Of a stretch of DNA of 64,000 bases, positions 21,521 to 34,600 are shown one piece after another. A model generated the notes under the pieces. The model had not been told where the DNA came from and searched no databases. It worked only from the letters and a program-made list of their open reading frames with translations. The DNA is from Acorus gramineus. Its lineage: Eukaryota > Streptophyta > Magnoliopsida > Acorales > Acoraceae. Numbering within the stretch: the first letter of the stretch is position 1; each line of letters starts with the position of its first letter. The stretch is from NCBI GenBank assembly GCA_030737835.1, contig CM060849.1:15915216-15979215 (forward strand), written 5' to 3'. The position numbers were made by a program, and so were the translations under genes.

Positions 21521-22605
21521 GCTCTTCTGATGTACTAATTTTCTTTGTTGAATATTGTAAACAACAATGACTATCATTGAGAGTATTACGAACTTTGGTT
21601 ATCTCTTCTGTTAAATAGAATTATTTCGTGAAACAGATCTCAGAGCAAAGTTACATGGGGTGGGTTATGTTCAACAAGGGGTGGGTACCGTAGGGGTGAG
21701 TTTCCTTTGCTTTGAAACATGTTTTTCTTTTTTTTAAAACGGGGTGGGTTTCTAACAAGATATGGGGTGGATATATAGCTCCCCGTTGTGTTGATGCACT
21801 AGGAATTCCAAAAGGAAAATGACACCTTTCCAATCTCAATATTCCAGCAAGCACATGTTTTTATTTTTTTATTTATAACAAACCTCATTTAATGTTGTAT
21901 ATGTTTTTTAAAAAATAAAACATATATTCCTATGAATTATATAAATCCATTTATAGAAAAATATAAAAAATTTCTAATAAGAAATATATTTGAGTAATGT
22001 GAGCATACGGTGCTAATGTGATATATAAGACTGGAACTAGGGATAAAAAAAAAAAAAGGATTGTGTAACACGCTCATTCGAAAGGTTAGGCAATCGAGAC
22101 AAATGAATCAAAGTATTGAAAATAACATGTATAAAAATACCAACAAAAAAAAAACATGTATAAAAATTCAAATAAATTTATGCCAAGGACAATCCATTTG
22201 ATAAGCAGTACTAAAAAACTGTCTGAACTAATAGGACAAGTCTCGATTCGAATCCTAACAGCAGTTACTTTGTATAAAAAAATGCACTCAACAATTTCCA
22301 ACCTTCATTTGCAACTCTTTATCTGCATCAGATTACATAATCCCGTTTCATTATTACAAGACTCTCTTCCTTCCAGTCTCAAGTATATTTTCTTTTCTTC
22401 TCTCATGCTTATATGGTTATCAATCTGTTCATATATGTCTAATCCAAGAGTTTTATAAGTTTCAAATGAAGGTGACTCAGTGGTGGAAAAAAAAAACCCC
22501 ATCATATATATGAATGATTCAAGCCGATATAAAACAAGAAAAAATCAAAGCCATGCAAATGAACATCACTTACATGAAATTAGAGAAACTCTGCGCTTCT
22601 GTCGT
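21521..22605. other. spacer between convergent ACR and MATH genes
   Basis: It holds the 3' UTRs of both genes and AT-rich filler. A repeat-like patch with GGGGTGGGTT motifs lies at 21655-21780. At about 22236-22256 there is a tRNA-like TTCGAATCC box, but no cloverleaf could be drawn around it. No gene is seen. Confidence 0.55.
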
Positions 22606-25600
22606 TCAGGAAGGGTTGAACCATGGTCCCACTGCACCATTCACATGACCATTCCCATGGATGCCGACCCCATTTGGGATTATTGGAGAAGGCAGTCCAA
22701 TGGCCATGGGAGGTACTGTGGTGTATAGACCGAGAGAGTTGGGGAGGGAGTGGCCAGTTACAAGAGGATTGTTGGCCCCTTTTTGCTGTTGAAGGGTGTG
22801 GATTTGCCTGAGACCATCCTCGTGTATACGCGATAAGGTCTCGAGTTCTTTCATGGATAAGGCTTCTAATCCGGCTCCGTATAGTGGTGCATGCCGAGAC
22901 ATTTCTTCTTGAAATGAAGCTTCAAGGGTATGAATATATTGCTGAAGCAAATAAAGATTGAATTCAATGTCAGACATACAGAGGAAGATCTTCAAGAAGA
23001 ATTATTTGAACCAAAACACTAAGAATCATTTATTGGAACAGGGAAGAAAGAACATAATCATAATAGAAGAACACTGGGTACCCGCCACTAATGGTGAACC
23101 AAAAAATACAAGGAAGAAAAGAATTTGCATCTAAGATGGTAAAAGCTATAAATATTTAATAAATCAGTGACCCTCACTCCTCATTGCTGTACCATACTTT
23201 CATACTTCTAATCGCGAAGAACACAAGTGAAAAGTTCATCATATTTGTGATGATAGATTTCTGAATAAGGCTTCATATACTGAGAATTAATTTATGCAAA
23301 ACTGCACTTCTCATGTTTTCAGAACCTAAAAGAAACATGTCAACATATAATTTTCAAAATCTAAAAGAAAAAGCATTTTTTCAAGGAAAAAAATTCACAA
23401 TTTCACACGTAATATTGAAAAGGTCAAATAGGAGTCAAATTAGTTAACTGCTTTCTCTACACTTCTTCAAATATTTATTAAATGTTTTCAATATTGCCTA
23501 ACATGTCCTTAATCTATGTTCAATCCAAATGTAGATCCGTTATGCAAATAGAAAACAGAGTACATGTTTTATTTTGAGGTTAAAAACATCTGTCCTTGTA
23601 AATATGCATCATCCACATAAATCATTGTAATCTTGGGGTAAAATATATATGTTGCTGCAAACACAAAAATGTTTCATACATCCATGGGTGTGAATTGGCT
23701 ATGATACCCTCCAAAAGACCGTCTTCTCCAAATAAACAACTTAATTGAATCCCATCTTCTCCTCTATCTCACAATCTCAACATCTCCACCACTTATAGTG
23801 TAAAAAAACCCAAGATATCGTGGTTGGATTGATCTCCCTCCATTGCTCTCTCAAATCACATAAACATTGTGGATGGATTGATCGTAAGGGTTCAGGGACA
23901 AAATGGTCATTTTAAAGGACTTAAATGTCATTTCTTGTGTTTTCAGTGACTTGTATATATGTTTAATTTCATGCAATTGGAATCTTCCAAGAATGTCATT
24001 ATATTTGACCCCAAGTTTGCAAGGACTTGTGTGAGATTATGCATGTTCACAGGAGCTTAAATGTCTTTAACCATTTATTTAATTTTTTGAAAGAATGGAA
24101 GGTATCCTATCTCATTTTATTCAAAGAGAATACCCAAATGCAAACAACAAGAAAACCAAAAACAACCAAAACAACCCAGACCAAGAAAATAGTAGAAGTG
24201 GCTTGCGGGGAAGAGGTTGAAGGCAACAAGGTGACAGAAACGTGATGGTAAAGATTTCCCAGTCATTTGTTTTGGTGGTTGTGTGGTCATTATGGCCCAC
24301 GAATGAGATCATTTTCAAGGGATTGAGTTTATATATGGAAAAAAATTGGGAATCGGTGTTGCATTTTATAAAAGATTGGGGTACATATTGTGCAGATGCC
24401 TCTTGTGTATTGTATTCCATGGGGGGGGGGGGGGGGGGGGTGTTGTTGTATCCAAGTGTAGTCGGTGTTCTATGGATGCTTTCGGTGATTGGGGTGTGTA
24501 GATATCTCTTCTATTGCGCCTACATGGGGGTTGATTTGTTTTGTTTTGCTTTTATAATTGGTCGCTTCTCTTTAATAATATGGGGGTAGGTTGTCCACCA
24601 TTATTCCAATAAAGCACATGATAGTCAATTAAGTTCTATTAACCACCCATTGTTACCATACTGAACCCAATGCTTAGTTAAACTACCATCCCATTTAACC
24701 CCAACAACACGTGCTCATTTCTCCCCTGATCCCTTTCTCCTCGATCACCTCCAATGTTGATAGTCGATTAATTTAATTAACCACCTACAACACATGCTCA
24801 TCTCTCCCTCTCTCCCCGATCACTTCCACTGCGCCCTCTCCCTCTCTTCTCTCTCACTCGGTTCATCTCCACCGCCCCTCCCAACTGCATCGTCTCCATT
24901 CCCTCCTCTCCTCGCCTTGCCTTCAAAGTATCCACCTGACCTCCTTGCTGAAATTATCAAAGGGGAGTCCGTGGTCAATGTCCACCATGTGTGCTTCTCT
25001 GCCGCTGTGTAACAAAGTGTGGTCCCCGCCCGTGTGGAACTTCCCACCAAATTGGCATATAATGACAGTCTTCCCATCAGACATGGCTCCCAGCTCACCT
25101 GCTGCTGCCTTTCCTTATTTATTCAGACATATTATAGAATAGATTGCATCGAATAAAAATCTAGATCTGACAATATCAAGGATTTCTGTTTTTTTTTTTT
25201 TTTTTAAGTATGTGAAAGGGAGGAAGATAGAGACCCACTCGTGTTTGTGGAAACAAAAAGCACTAGGATGGAGGAGTTTTATGGGGGGTGAAAATGAATG
25301 GTCGACTTACAGACCATTGGGAGAAAGGAGACCGGGACAAAGTGGTCATTTCCTACGTTCAGGGGAATTCAAGACATGTAGAATGGGGTTTTACATTTTG
25401 TTCAACCATCAAGTGGATATAAAATTTCTGGGCACGGTTAAGCCAAAAGAATATTCCCTGAATATTTCACTTCTATTTACGGCAATTTAACTCAGGTGTC
25501 TATTGCTTACCATGACTAGTTTCAGGGGAATATATAGATATATCAACTTGTGAGGTGTTTATATGAGTATCAGGGAGGGGGATAAATACATTTAACCCTT

Positions 25601-28600
25601 AGTTGAATTGATACATCAGCAAATGGGGGTAGGGACATAATTTCACTTGACTGGATTAGTTTAAGCAGGTATTAGGTTAATCAAATTTTAATACTTGTTA
25701 ACTGAAATGATTAAATTAAAAAATGAATACCTTGGTGAAAGTAAGATCAACAAGCAATACCATTTAAAGTAACAAGGAATTGTAAGTTTTCTAAAAAAGA
25801 GTCGGGACAGTACAATACCTGGCAGGCTTGCAATTTTGCCTCCATTCCATCAATGTATGCTTCACACCGTGCAACCTGTTCTTCTTTTTCTTGTTTTTCT
25901 CCCTCAGTTTGTCCAACTGTTTGTGTCAATCGGCGGACTTCATCTTCAAGTGACTGCCGGACTTCCTCTCGTGTCACTTTCTCCGTGGCATACCGTTTTA
26001 ATTCTTCATCAAACCTTTTTCGTGCAGCCTCTGCATTCTTCAATCGTTCAGCAAGAGCATTTTTCTCCTTCACTAATTTCTGAACCAACAAACATCCACA
26101 ATATAAAAAACTGGTACCATTGTGGCAAATACCCATAATGTTGGTTGTAGAAATTTTACATATAAAGATTCAAATTGATATAATTGTAAATTCAACCATA
26201 AAATGCTACTTGACAGCACAAAAGCAGATGACATAATATATTTAAATTCAATATGCAGGTTCAGGATAATTGATCTTCAAAACCCAGATGGAGAGACATG
26301 GCCATGGATGAGATTATGGAACACAAAGCTATACAAGAGTCAACAAAATGTGATATGAAATATAATTAAATATAAATAGCAAAAGAAAGAATAACAAACA
26401 GTTTCTATTATTCCTATTATTAGAACCATGGTTGTTCCTCTTTGCATGAACGTTAATAATAATCTTTGCATGAAGAAATATTCCCTGTTGTATGTTGTTT
26501 GGAAATTATTATGTAGTGTTCATTGATGACAAAAATGTAAGCAAGCAAATTATACTGGAGAAACGGAGTGATCAATTGGAGTCTGCGGGTTTAAAATGAA
26601 CAAAACTAAGGCTGGATATTCCGAATGTGAGTGAAAATTGTGGAAGGTAAGTACTATAACTATTTCATGTAACTTGGTTAGATAAAACAAAAAGTTGGGG
26701 AGATTAAAAAGATTGTTTAATAGGAATTAAGGATTAAAGCTGGACATGTGGATCCTCTAGCAGTAATGAGGATGCTGTTGTATTAGAAAAAGCTTAAGGA
26801 TGACTTTTCGATAGGATAAAGAAAATGAAAACCATCTAAGGAAATATAGGCCCTATGACCTCTATCCAATTTTTAGAGAAGAGGAACCCCTATGTTAGCT
26901 AGGAAGACCCCAAGATATAAACTCAATACCTATGAGGAGCAAACCTTGGCTCTAGCCAAAGAGCCAGTCCCTTGTGGTTACCTCTATATGTGATGGCTCC
27001 CGTGACAATGAAGTGATAAGATTAAATTCAATGGTGTTTCTATTTATTCCAATAAAAAATGGTGTTTTTATTTATTTCTTTCTTTTTCCTTCCATTCCGT
27101 GTATGCACATGCGAGTGTTTGGAGGTGTGATGCTTTAAATTTAGATGGTGGCGGCAAGAAAGAATATAAAACATAATATGGCAATGACCTCAGATCATAA
27201 TTCATAACAAACATTTTTTTTTTTGGGAGCCGGGGGGGGAGAGGGGGAGGGGGGGGGGATGTCCAGTTCTCCAACAACTTATATAACTATAAAAAGGTCA
27301 ACATCCAGGGAAAAGGAAGACGGGTAGTATTCCAAAACAAAGTAAAAGATCACTACAACAGACCAAATTATTCACATCATCCACATGACCTATTCCACAA
27401 AAAGAAAAAGAAAAAAAACCCTATCAAATCCAACAATGCATGCACTCAAGCTCTATTTATACCAATGCATGTTTGCCTGTTGTCCAGAGTTGGGAAGCTC
27501 TTGTCCACTCTTTGTTCTCCGCTGCTTTAATTCCCATCATTTCTTTCAAAAGAAAAAGTTACACAAGATCTTTCCAAATATTCTCTATGTATCATGTTTC
27601 CCTCTGGATTTTTTTTTTATTTCCCGTCAACTAGATGGGCGAACACAAACATCTACCTTTCTTCAAAAAAACTAGATGGGCGAACACATAAGAGAAGCAA
27701 TATGATTAATTCCAAACTGTTGAGAACCAAGTTGTATGTTGCAACGGACATAAATAGCATATGATCAATAGCAAATTTAAGGGCACAGGAAGGCCCTCCC
27801 AGAAACCATGTTATGCTAAAAGCAGATATGTGATGTTAATATAAATGAATACAAATTTTGTGAGTGAATTGTGGTTGATGTTCGTACCAATAAATTATCA
27901 ATAGCACCACATTCTTACCAATAAGAAGCAAGCCTTTTTAGAACATTTAAGCATGCAAATCGGAAGTCGTATACGTTTCGGATCAATAAATGACTACCAG
28001 GTTAAGATATTTTGATAATGGAACTCTTCAACAATATAGGTTCAGGCAGAAAATTATTCCTCTCTCCCTCCAGTGCTGCTGCACATTCTGAAATACCCAA
28101 ATACATAATAATCCCATAAGTGTGGATGTAGGTTTCTTAATTTGATATGGCAATGGATACATGCTAATAAATAGAATGGCAAGCACGACTGCAGGAAGAA
28201 TATTTACAATAAGGAAAAGGGTATTCATGATAATTAAGAATAAGTTTATCAGTCGGCTTTTGAACAATTGGACCTTTCAACTTATTGCTCTTAATGAGTG
28301 GATGTATTGGAGGGATAAGAGAGTCATTCTGCAATATACTTGGACAATTTGACTCAAAGAAGGCCCACAAAAAGTAGTCCTATTTTATAATGTGTTGTTC
28401 ATGTGTATTAGAATGAATACGTTACATGGAATGTAACCACAATCTTCTAACTCAAGACAACTGAGAAATCTACAGCAAACATCTTTTTAACTCATGGAAT
28501 GTTAGCCCCCATTTGGGTAGCGTAAGTTATTCCGTGATGGATAAATATTCCATAAAAGATAAGGAATAAGTCATTTTCTATTTGGTTGTATTTTTAGTTA

Positions 28601-31600
28601 TTCTCATTGAGAAATGTGATGATAAAGGTTTTGTTGTGTGGTTGACCAAATGGATAAATTGTGGATAAAGTGTGAATAAGATGGAGAAAACGAATTATAA
28701 AAGGTGAAACATTGGCATGTATGTAAGCACCCTGATTGATAAGAGATGATAGGTGATTTGACATATGGGCCCCTCCTATATTAGTAGAATAGATGGGGTG
28801 GTATAACACAATTCCAAGGAGGGCCAAGAATACCAATATCAGCTAATTCCCATCTATACTGGCATAGCTATACATGCTTATTCCTTGCAAACAAACTGAT
28901 TTTTGGGCTTATTCCCATTATTCCATCGTATTCCCCACCTATTCTGCTAACCAAACACGAGCTTATTGTTTTCTTGTTAGGGTTAATTTTATCTTTCTGT
29001 CGTGCATCTTTTTTCTCTCTTTACTTTGTTATAAGCAGTAATATCTCTGTTTGGTTCACCCTCAGGTCATGGGCACCCTATCATAAGAGAAACTTTCAAA
29101 TGCTTCAGAGTTAAGCAAAACAATGTGGCACCTATGTATTTCATGCTCCCTCTCTTCTCTCTTTCTCTTCTTTTTGCTATTTATTTCTTACATTCTGAGC
29201 CTAACCCCACGTCTCCACTCTACAATATATTGCATGAACCTTTTCAATGAATAGAACTTGTCTAAAGAAAATCGAAGGAAAGTGAGAGCACAAAAGATGA
29301 AGTGACAGTGAACAAGGTCATGAATAAATACCCCATCCCAAGCAAGACGGAAAAAATGGCGCTTCCAAGTTAATAGAGAATGCATACATATACATATCCA
29401 TTCATGATAAAAGAAAAAGAAAAAAAAGAAGAAAGAAGTAGATAAACAAAACAACAGTTTGTAAGTGTAAAAGAAATATAGCAAGTAATAGCCAAAACAC
29501 CATATCAGTATTTGACTTTAAGAAAGTAAGAATCACAGATCTAGGAAGTCCAAACTACAAAAACCATGAGCTTCATTAATTAAAAAAATGTATAAACTTC
29601 ACCTTCAACTCATCGCGTTTACGAGACTTCAACTGCAAAATTTGGGCCTCTGCATCATGCAAGCGATCCTGTAGGACTGACTTTTCAGCAGATAGCTTAG
29701 CAATTTCATCATCCTTTTCTATTCTAAACCATTCAACCTGATTCTCAACTTCTAGTAAATGCTCAGATAGCTCCTTTTTCTCTCGAGCAAAACGGTCCAT
29801 TTCAGCCTTCAATTCAGACTGCCATTATTGAGAAACAACAGCTAAAAGTGATTAAAAATACACCAATTTTGAGTGAAGCTACATTAAATGCCAGGTGATT
29901 TTGTGGCAACAAAAGTTAGAAAACCCAGTACCTTCAGACGGCTAGTGGTTGCTTCCGAATCAGTTAATCTTTGTGACAAAGTAGCTTTCTCACTTGCAAA
30001 ATTGGAAATTTCTGCTTGTCTTTCCTCCTGAGAACGAATATTTTCAGCTTCAATAACAGATAGCTGATGCCAAAGGGCCGCACGATCAACATTAGCGAGT
30101 TCAGCGACCTCCCGCATCATGCAAAGAACCGGTCTTGCAAGCTCTGCTTCCTCACGGACAAGGAAAATCAAAATGTCCAAATCTAAATCTGCTTCACGAC
30201 AATTCTCGATGGTGCTTGTGGCACGATCAACAAGTCCTTTCAACAACCTTCCACGATAATTCTCTTCATCATACATTTTAAATAGTAAAGAATACAACCT
30301 CCTCACAAAGTCCTGCACCCTAGGGTCTCTAGAGAGAGACATTTCTTCAGCAAGGGTAAGAACTATGACAGAATCATCTTCGGGAACGGACAATGAATCA
30401 GCTTTTTCATTTACTGTAACCTGATTATTCTGAGGATTATCAGTAGATCCAGAGTTGATTCTTAGCCTTTGAGCACGGCGCCTTTGCAAGGCCAAAGCCA
30501 CTATTTCTACCCCAATAACCCCTCGAGTAACAGCTCGCTCAAAAACCTGTGAAACTTCAACAAAAAGGCCAGGGATGTACATCATCTCGATCAGGATATA
30601 AACATCAGACATTTGGAGACCACAGGAGAAAATTTGCTCATTGCCCACATGTACTCCATTACTAAGCCCATCTTCAGTATCACCAAAAAATCCACAATGT
30701 GTTGTCAAACAATTGATGTTCATCTCAGAATCAGAATCAATGTCTCTTAGGAAGGACCCTGCAACATCTGCCTGTGCACTCACAGTTTTGCTTAAAACAT
30801 CCAGCACACATGGAGAAACTTCAGGGCCCAAACTCTTCAATCGTACACGAACAGCTCTGATCTACAATGAAAATACAAAGATTTTACTGCAACCAGAAAC
30901 AATGACACATGCAGTGAAGCAATCTAGACTTAAAAGGACGAAAATCTAAAGTTGTATTGGTGGCATACTGCTTGAGGAAGATGACAGCACTGAGATGCCG
31001 CTTTAAAAACAAAACCCAGAGCTTCTGCTAGAGGCTCATCATTGGAATCGGCAAGGAACATGAGAGCTTGTGCTAGAACCTGCTCCCACAACTCACTGCC
31101 AAATTCCAATTGGCTAAGGGCATCTAAAACCTGAGCATCAAAGTGGTGTTAATAAAAATTGGGGGAAACAAAAATACTTGCATGCCCCTTACGCCAAAGC
31201 CAAAAATGATAAACATAGAAAAAAGCTATCAAGATATGTAACTCACTGGCAATCGCAATGACATCTCTGTCTCAGGCTTTTGAAGTTGATCGAGAAGTGT
31301 GCAAGCAGCAATAGAATGCTCTGTATGATCGACCAGTTTTGGTATTAAAGCAACCAGATCTACCCGAAAGTTTTTCGGAGCTTTATCTAATACAAGCGCA
31401 AGCTTCTGTATGGATTGAGCCCTTCGCCTTGGCTCTGGGCAGCCCTGTGGCACTGCACCATCGAGTGCTCGTAAAGAACTGACAATCAACCCGAGAAGCT
31501 CCTCTGACTGCTCAGGCCACTTGGTCTAGATACGAAGTTTTTTAAATGGTTAATCCAGAGACAAAGTTCAGAAATACAAATTGTTGTATTTACTATTTGC

Positions 31601-34600
31601 AATTCTACCTTGGAAACTCATGTTACATGTTAATTCCCCATGCTACATGTTAATCAATTTGGTTAACGCGCAACGAGAAGAGTTTTTCAAAACAAAAGAG
31701 TGTATTAGGAAAATACTTGGGCCACGATCTCTTCGTTGCTTCAGGATTGGATAAAATATATTTTGGAGGAGCCATCGCGTGGATTCTTAATGGGCAATGA
31801 GTCGGGGAGGGGTTAATATTCATCGGGTGCATTGATTCAATTTTTTTTTTCTTTTTTTCCTTTTCATGATGTACGGAGATCCCTAGTCTCCTTTCGGGGA
31901 GTTCTTAAAATAAGATTCTCCTATGTTATATTAAAAAAAATATTGTACCTTGGAAACTCGAGCGGAATCATCATCCACAAGAAGATCCTCAGCAGATGCC
32001 TCTGGAGGAGAAATATTCTGCCCAGCTTCATATTTACCAGATATTCCCGTAATCAGGTCCGAGCTCAGCATTGCATGTGTGTTGGAACTTTCAGCAATTC
32101 CAGAATCCAGCCTCTGGTCAATGACACATTGTGCAGACTCTATTGATTTGTTCCTGCTAGACTCCAATGATTGGAGATTCCCAACACTGTCAGGACAAGA
32201 TTTTGTACTAACACCTGAATAATCACCACCTGCCCTGCCATCAGAAGGTTGGCAGCACTCAACCATTATATCTAAAAGCAAGTCAATAATTGCCTGCTGC
32301 AGGACCTTAACACCCATCAATAAATTCATTAGACTTGGGGAAGTTGCATCATTCTTGGAAACATCTCTCTTCACTCCATTGATGTTTGATAATTTGGTGG
32401 GAAGAAGCAACCGCTTTACTTTGGCAGGATCATCAAGATAAACACGTAACCCAGTCAAAAAACCAGCTATTGCACCAGCATCCATTAAAAGCTTTTCCCG
32501 TAAGGTGACTTCTGGCTGTGAAGGATTATCTCCATATGTAAGGTGAAAACCTGCCCTCGCAAGAAGATTTCTAAATAGATCTTCTTCATCCCCACTCACT
32601 CCTTCACTATCTTCAGAATCAATAAGTTCATCTGGATCTGTAGATAAAGCATCTTGATCGTCCTCAGAAGCCAGAACCTTCAATAGAAAAAAAAAGCATT
32701 GTCATATACAATAAATTATAAACATGAAAATAGGCCATATACGGAGAACACCTGAGAGGAAGTAAAAGCCCTAATGAAAGACTAGGGTTCCCACTGTGCA
32801 GGAGGCAAAAAAAGGTGTACTTTGAGGAGCATAACGTAAGGATAGAGGAGTAGATGTGACTAGTTGTTTGTAAGGCTCCTTAGAGCCTCACTCAGTAGAA
32901 TCCTCACCTACTGGGTTTTTTTTCTTTCTTTTATCCTGGTTCGCTCCCTACCTCTCACTGCCTTTCTTCTCTACGGCAGTGCAGTATTGTACCCCAATCT
33001 AGTTAATAAGATCTGGTGGTAGAATCCATACTCCTTTTTCCCACAAAAAAAAAAAAAAAACGCATCATAATGAGTACTGATATTGTAGAATTCTATCATA
33101 ATGACTTACAAATCTCAGTACCACAACAAAGATCATGAAAAGTGTTGTAAGCATGCTTATGTCTAAGAGAAGTTTAAAAAAAAATAAAAAAATCTGAAAC
33201 AAATCAGAGTGCATACTGCATAATTTATATGACGGATGTGAGATACATGGTTGCAGAATCTTGGGAGTCAATATGGAAGTATGGAACTCCATCAAGCCAA
33301 ACAAATTCAAGAGAAAGCTAATCACCGAGCTCATTTCTCATTTTACAGATGAACTCCCAACAAAAATAATTTACTATGCCATTTAAGTGATATTTGCGAA
33401 ACAGTTGTGGCTAAAGATTAAAAAATAAATGTCATTGTAGTTAATTATCACAAGGGGTTGGCTCTTTGGTTAGAACCATGGGTTTGCTCCCCATAGGTCT
33501 CAAGTTTGAACCCCCAGGCTTACCTGATACATAGATCTTTTGATAATTATATACATTCAGGGTTTTCCCAACTGATATTGGAGTTCCTCGTCACCAAAAA
33601 ATATCATTTCACCAACAGAACAACAAATTTTCCTTAACAAGATTTAAAAGACATATACCTGTCTACATCCAGAAAACGAAAAAAAAAAAGGCAATTATTT
33701 ATAGAGATTGAGAGGTTTGGAGTTAAGAAAACCATCACTCCCACGAAAATAAAGTCAGGAAGCCTACTGTGCACAACTATCAAACAATCCTGATCCTTGA
33801 TCCTTTTTTCTTTTTTTCTTTTTTGAAAATTAATTGGAGCTTCGTATTAAGAAAATGTGGCTCCTCAAACAAAATGGAGACGAAGGATATATGAAACAAA
33901 AGAAAAAGTACAAAGAAGAAAAGGAAAAAAAAAACAAAGACCTCTGAATGACATCAATGTCCCTTTCCACTTGGTCCTCATAACATATTAGATGAAGCTT
34001 ACTCCAATGAGAACGGAAACCAAAATTCAAAGTAGCCCTTTGATTTCCATCCAGCGATCAATCTTGGGACTAATACAGGACTTTGTCTATTGGACATCAT
34101 TTACAATTGCTCCAACCAATGGATCCCCCAAAAAAAGCAGATCTCGAGATTTCAATTGCCACTCATTCAAACATGAAAAATTAACCAGATTTTGTGACAT
34201 CATCAATATGCGTGGAAGCAAATGTGCCATACTCAGTGACAAGCTGCGCTAAAATTCTACCACTTTTCTGTATGTATAAATAACGTAGAAATAAAAACTC
34301 TTTATCTTTAAAAATATTGCTCAAAAGCTAGGTGGAAATCAGAAGAGCTAGGCATTTGATCATAAAGAACAACTATTGTAATGGAGATCACTAAAGATGT
34401 ATAACTAACCTCAAGATCTGAAAACTCAAACCAGGGGCAGCAATCTATAATTTCACAAACAAACACTACTGTGTCACGCACAAGAAATCCTGCATCTGTC
34501 TCCAGCATATCAGAAACCTTCATAAACTGCAGGACGGAGTTGTTCCATGTCTTTGTACAGATAGAAGATTCCTTCCACACAGTCTTTGCAGGATTCTTTT

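Noticed and set aside
22185..22270. GATTCGAATCC near 22246, possible tRNA or SINE
   Set aside because: There is a B-box-like match only; the A box is not convincing and there is no match to the three SINE copies.
24794..25012. Plus-strand frame rich in Ser/Pro/Leu
   Set aside because: It is antisense to the better-supported PB1 fragment and its flank; composition-driven.
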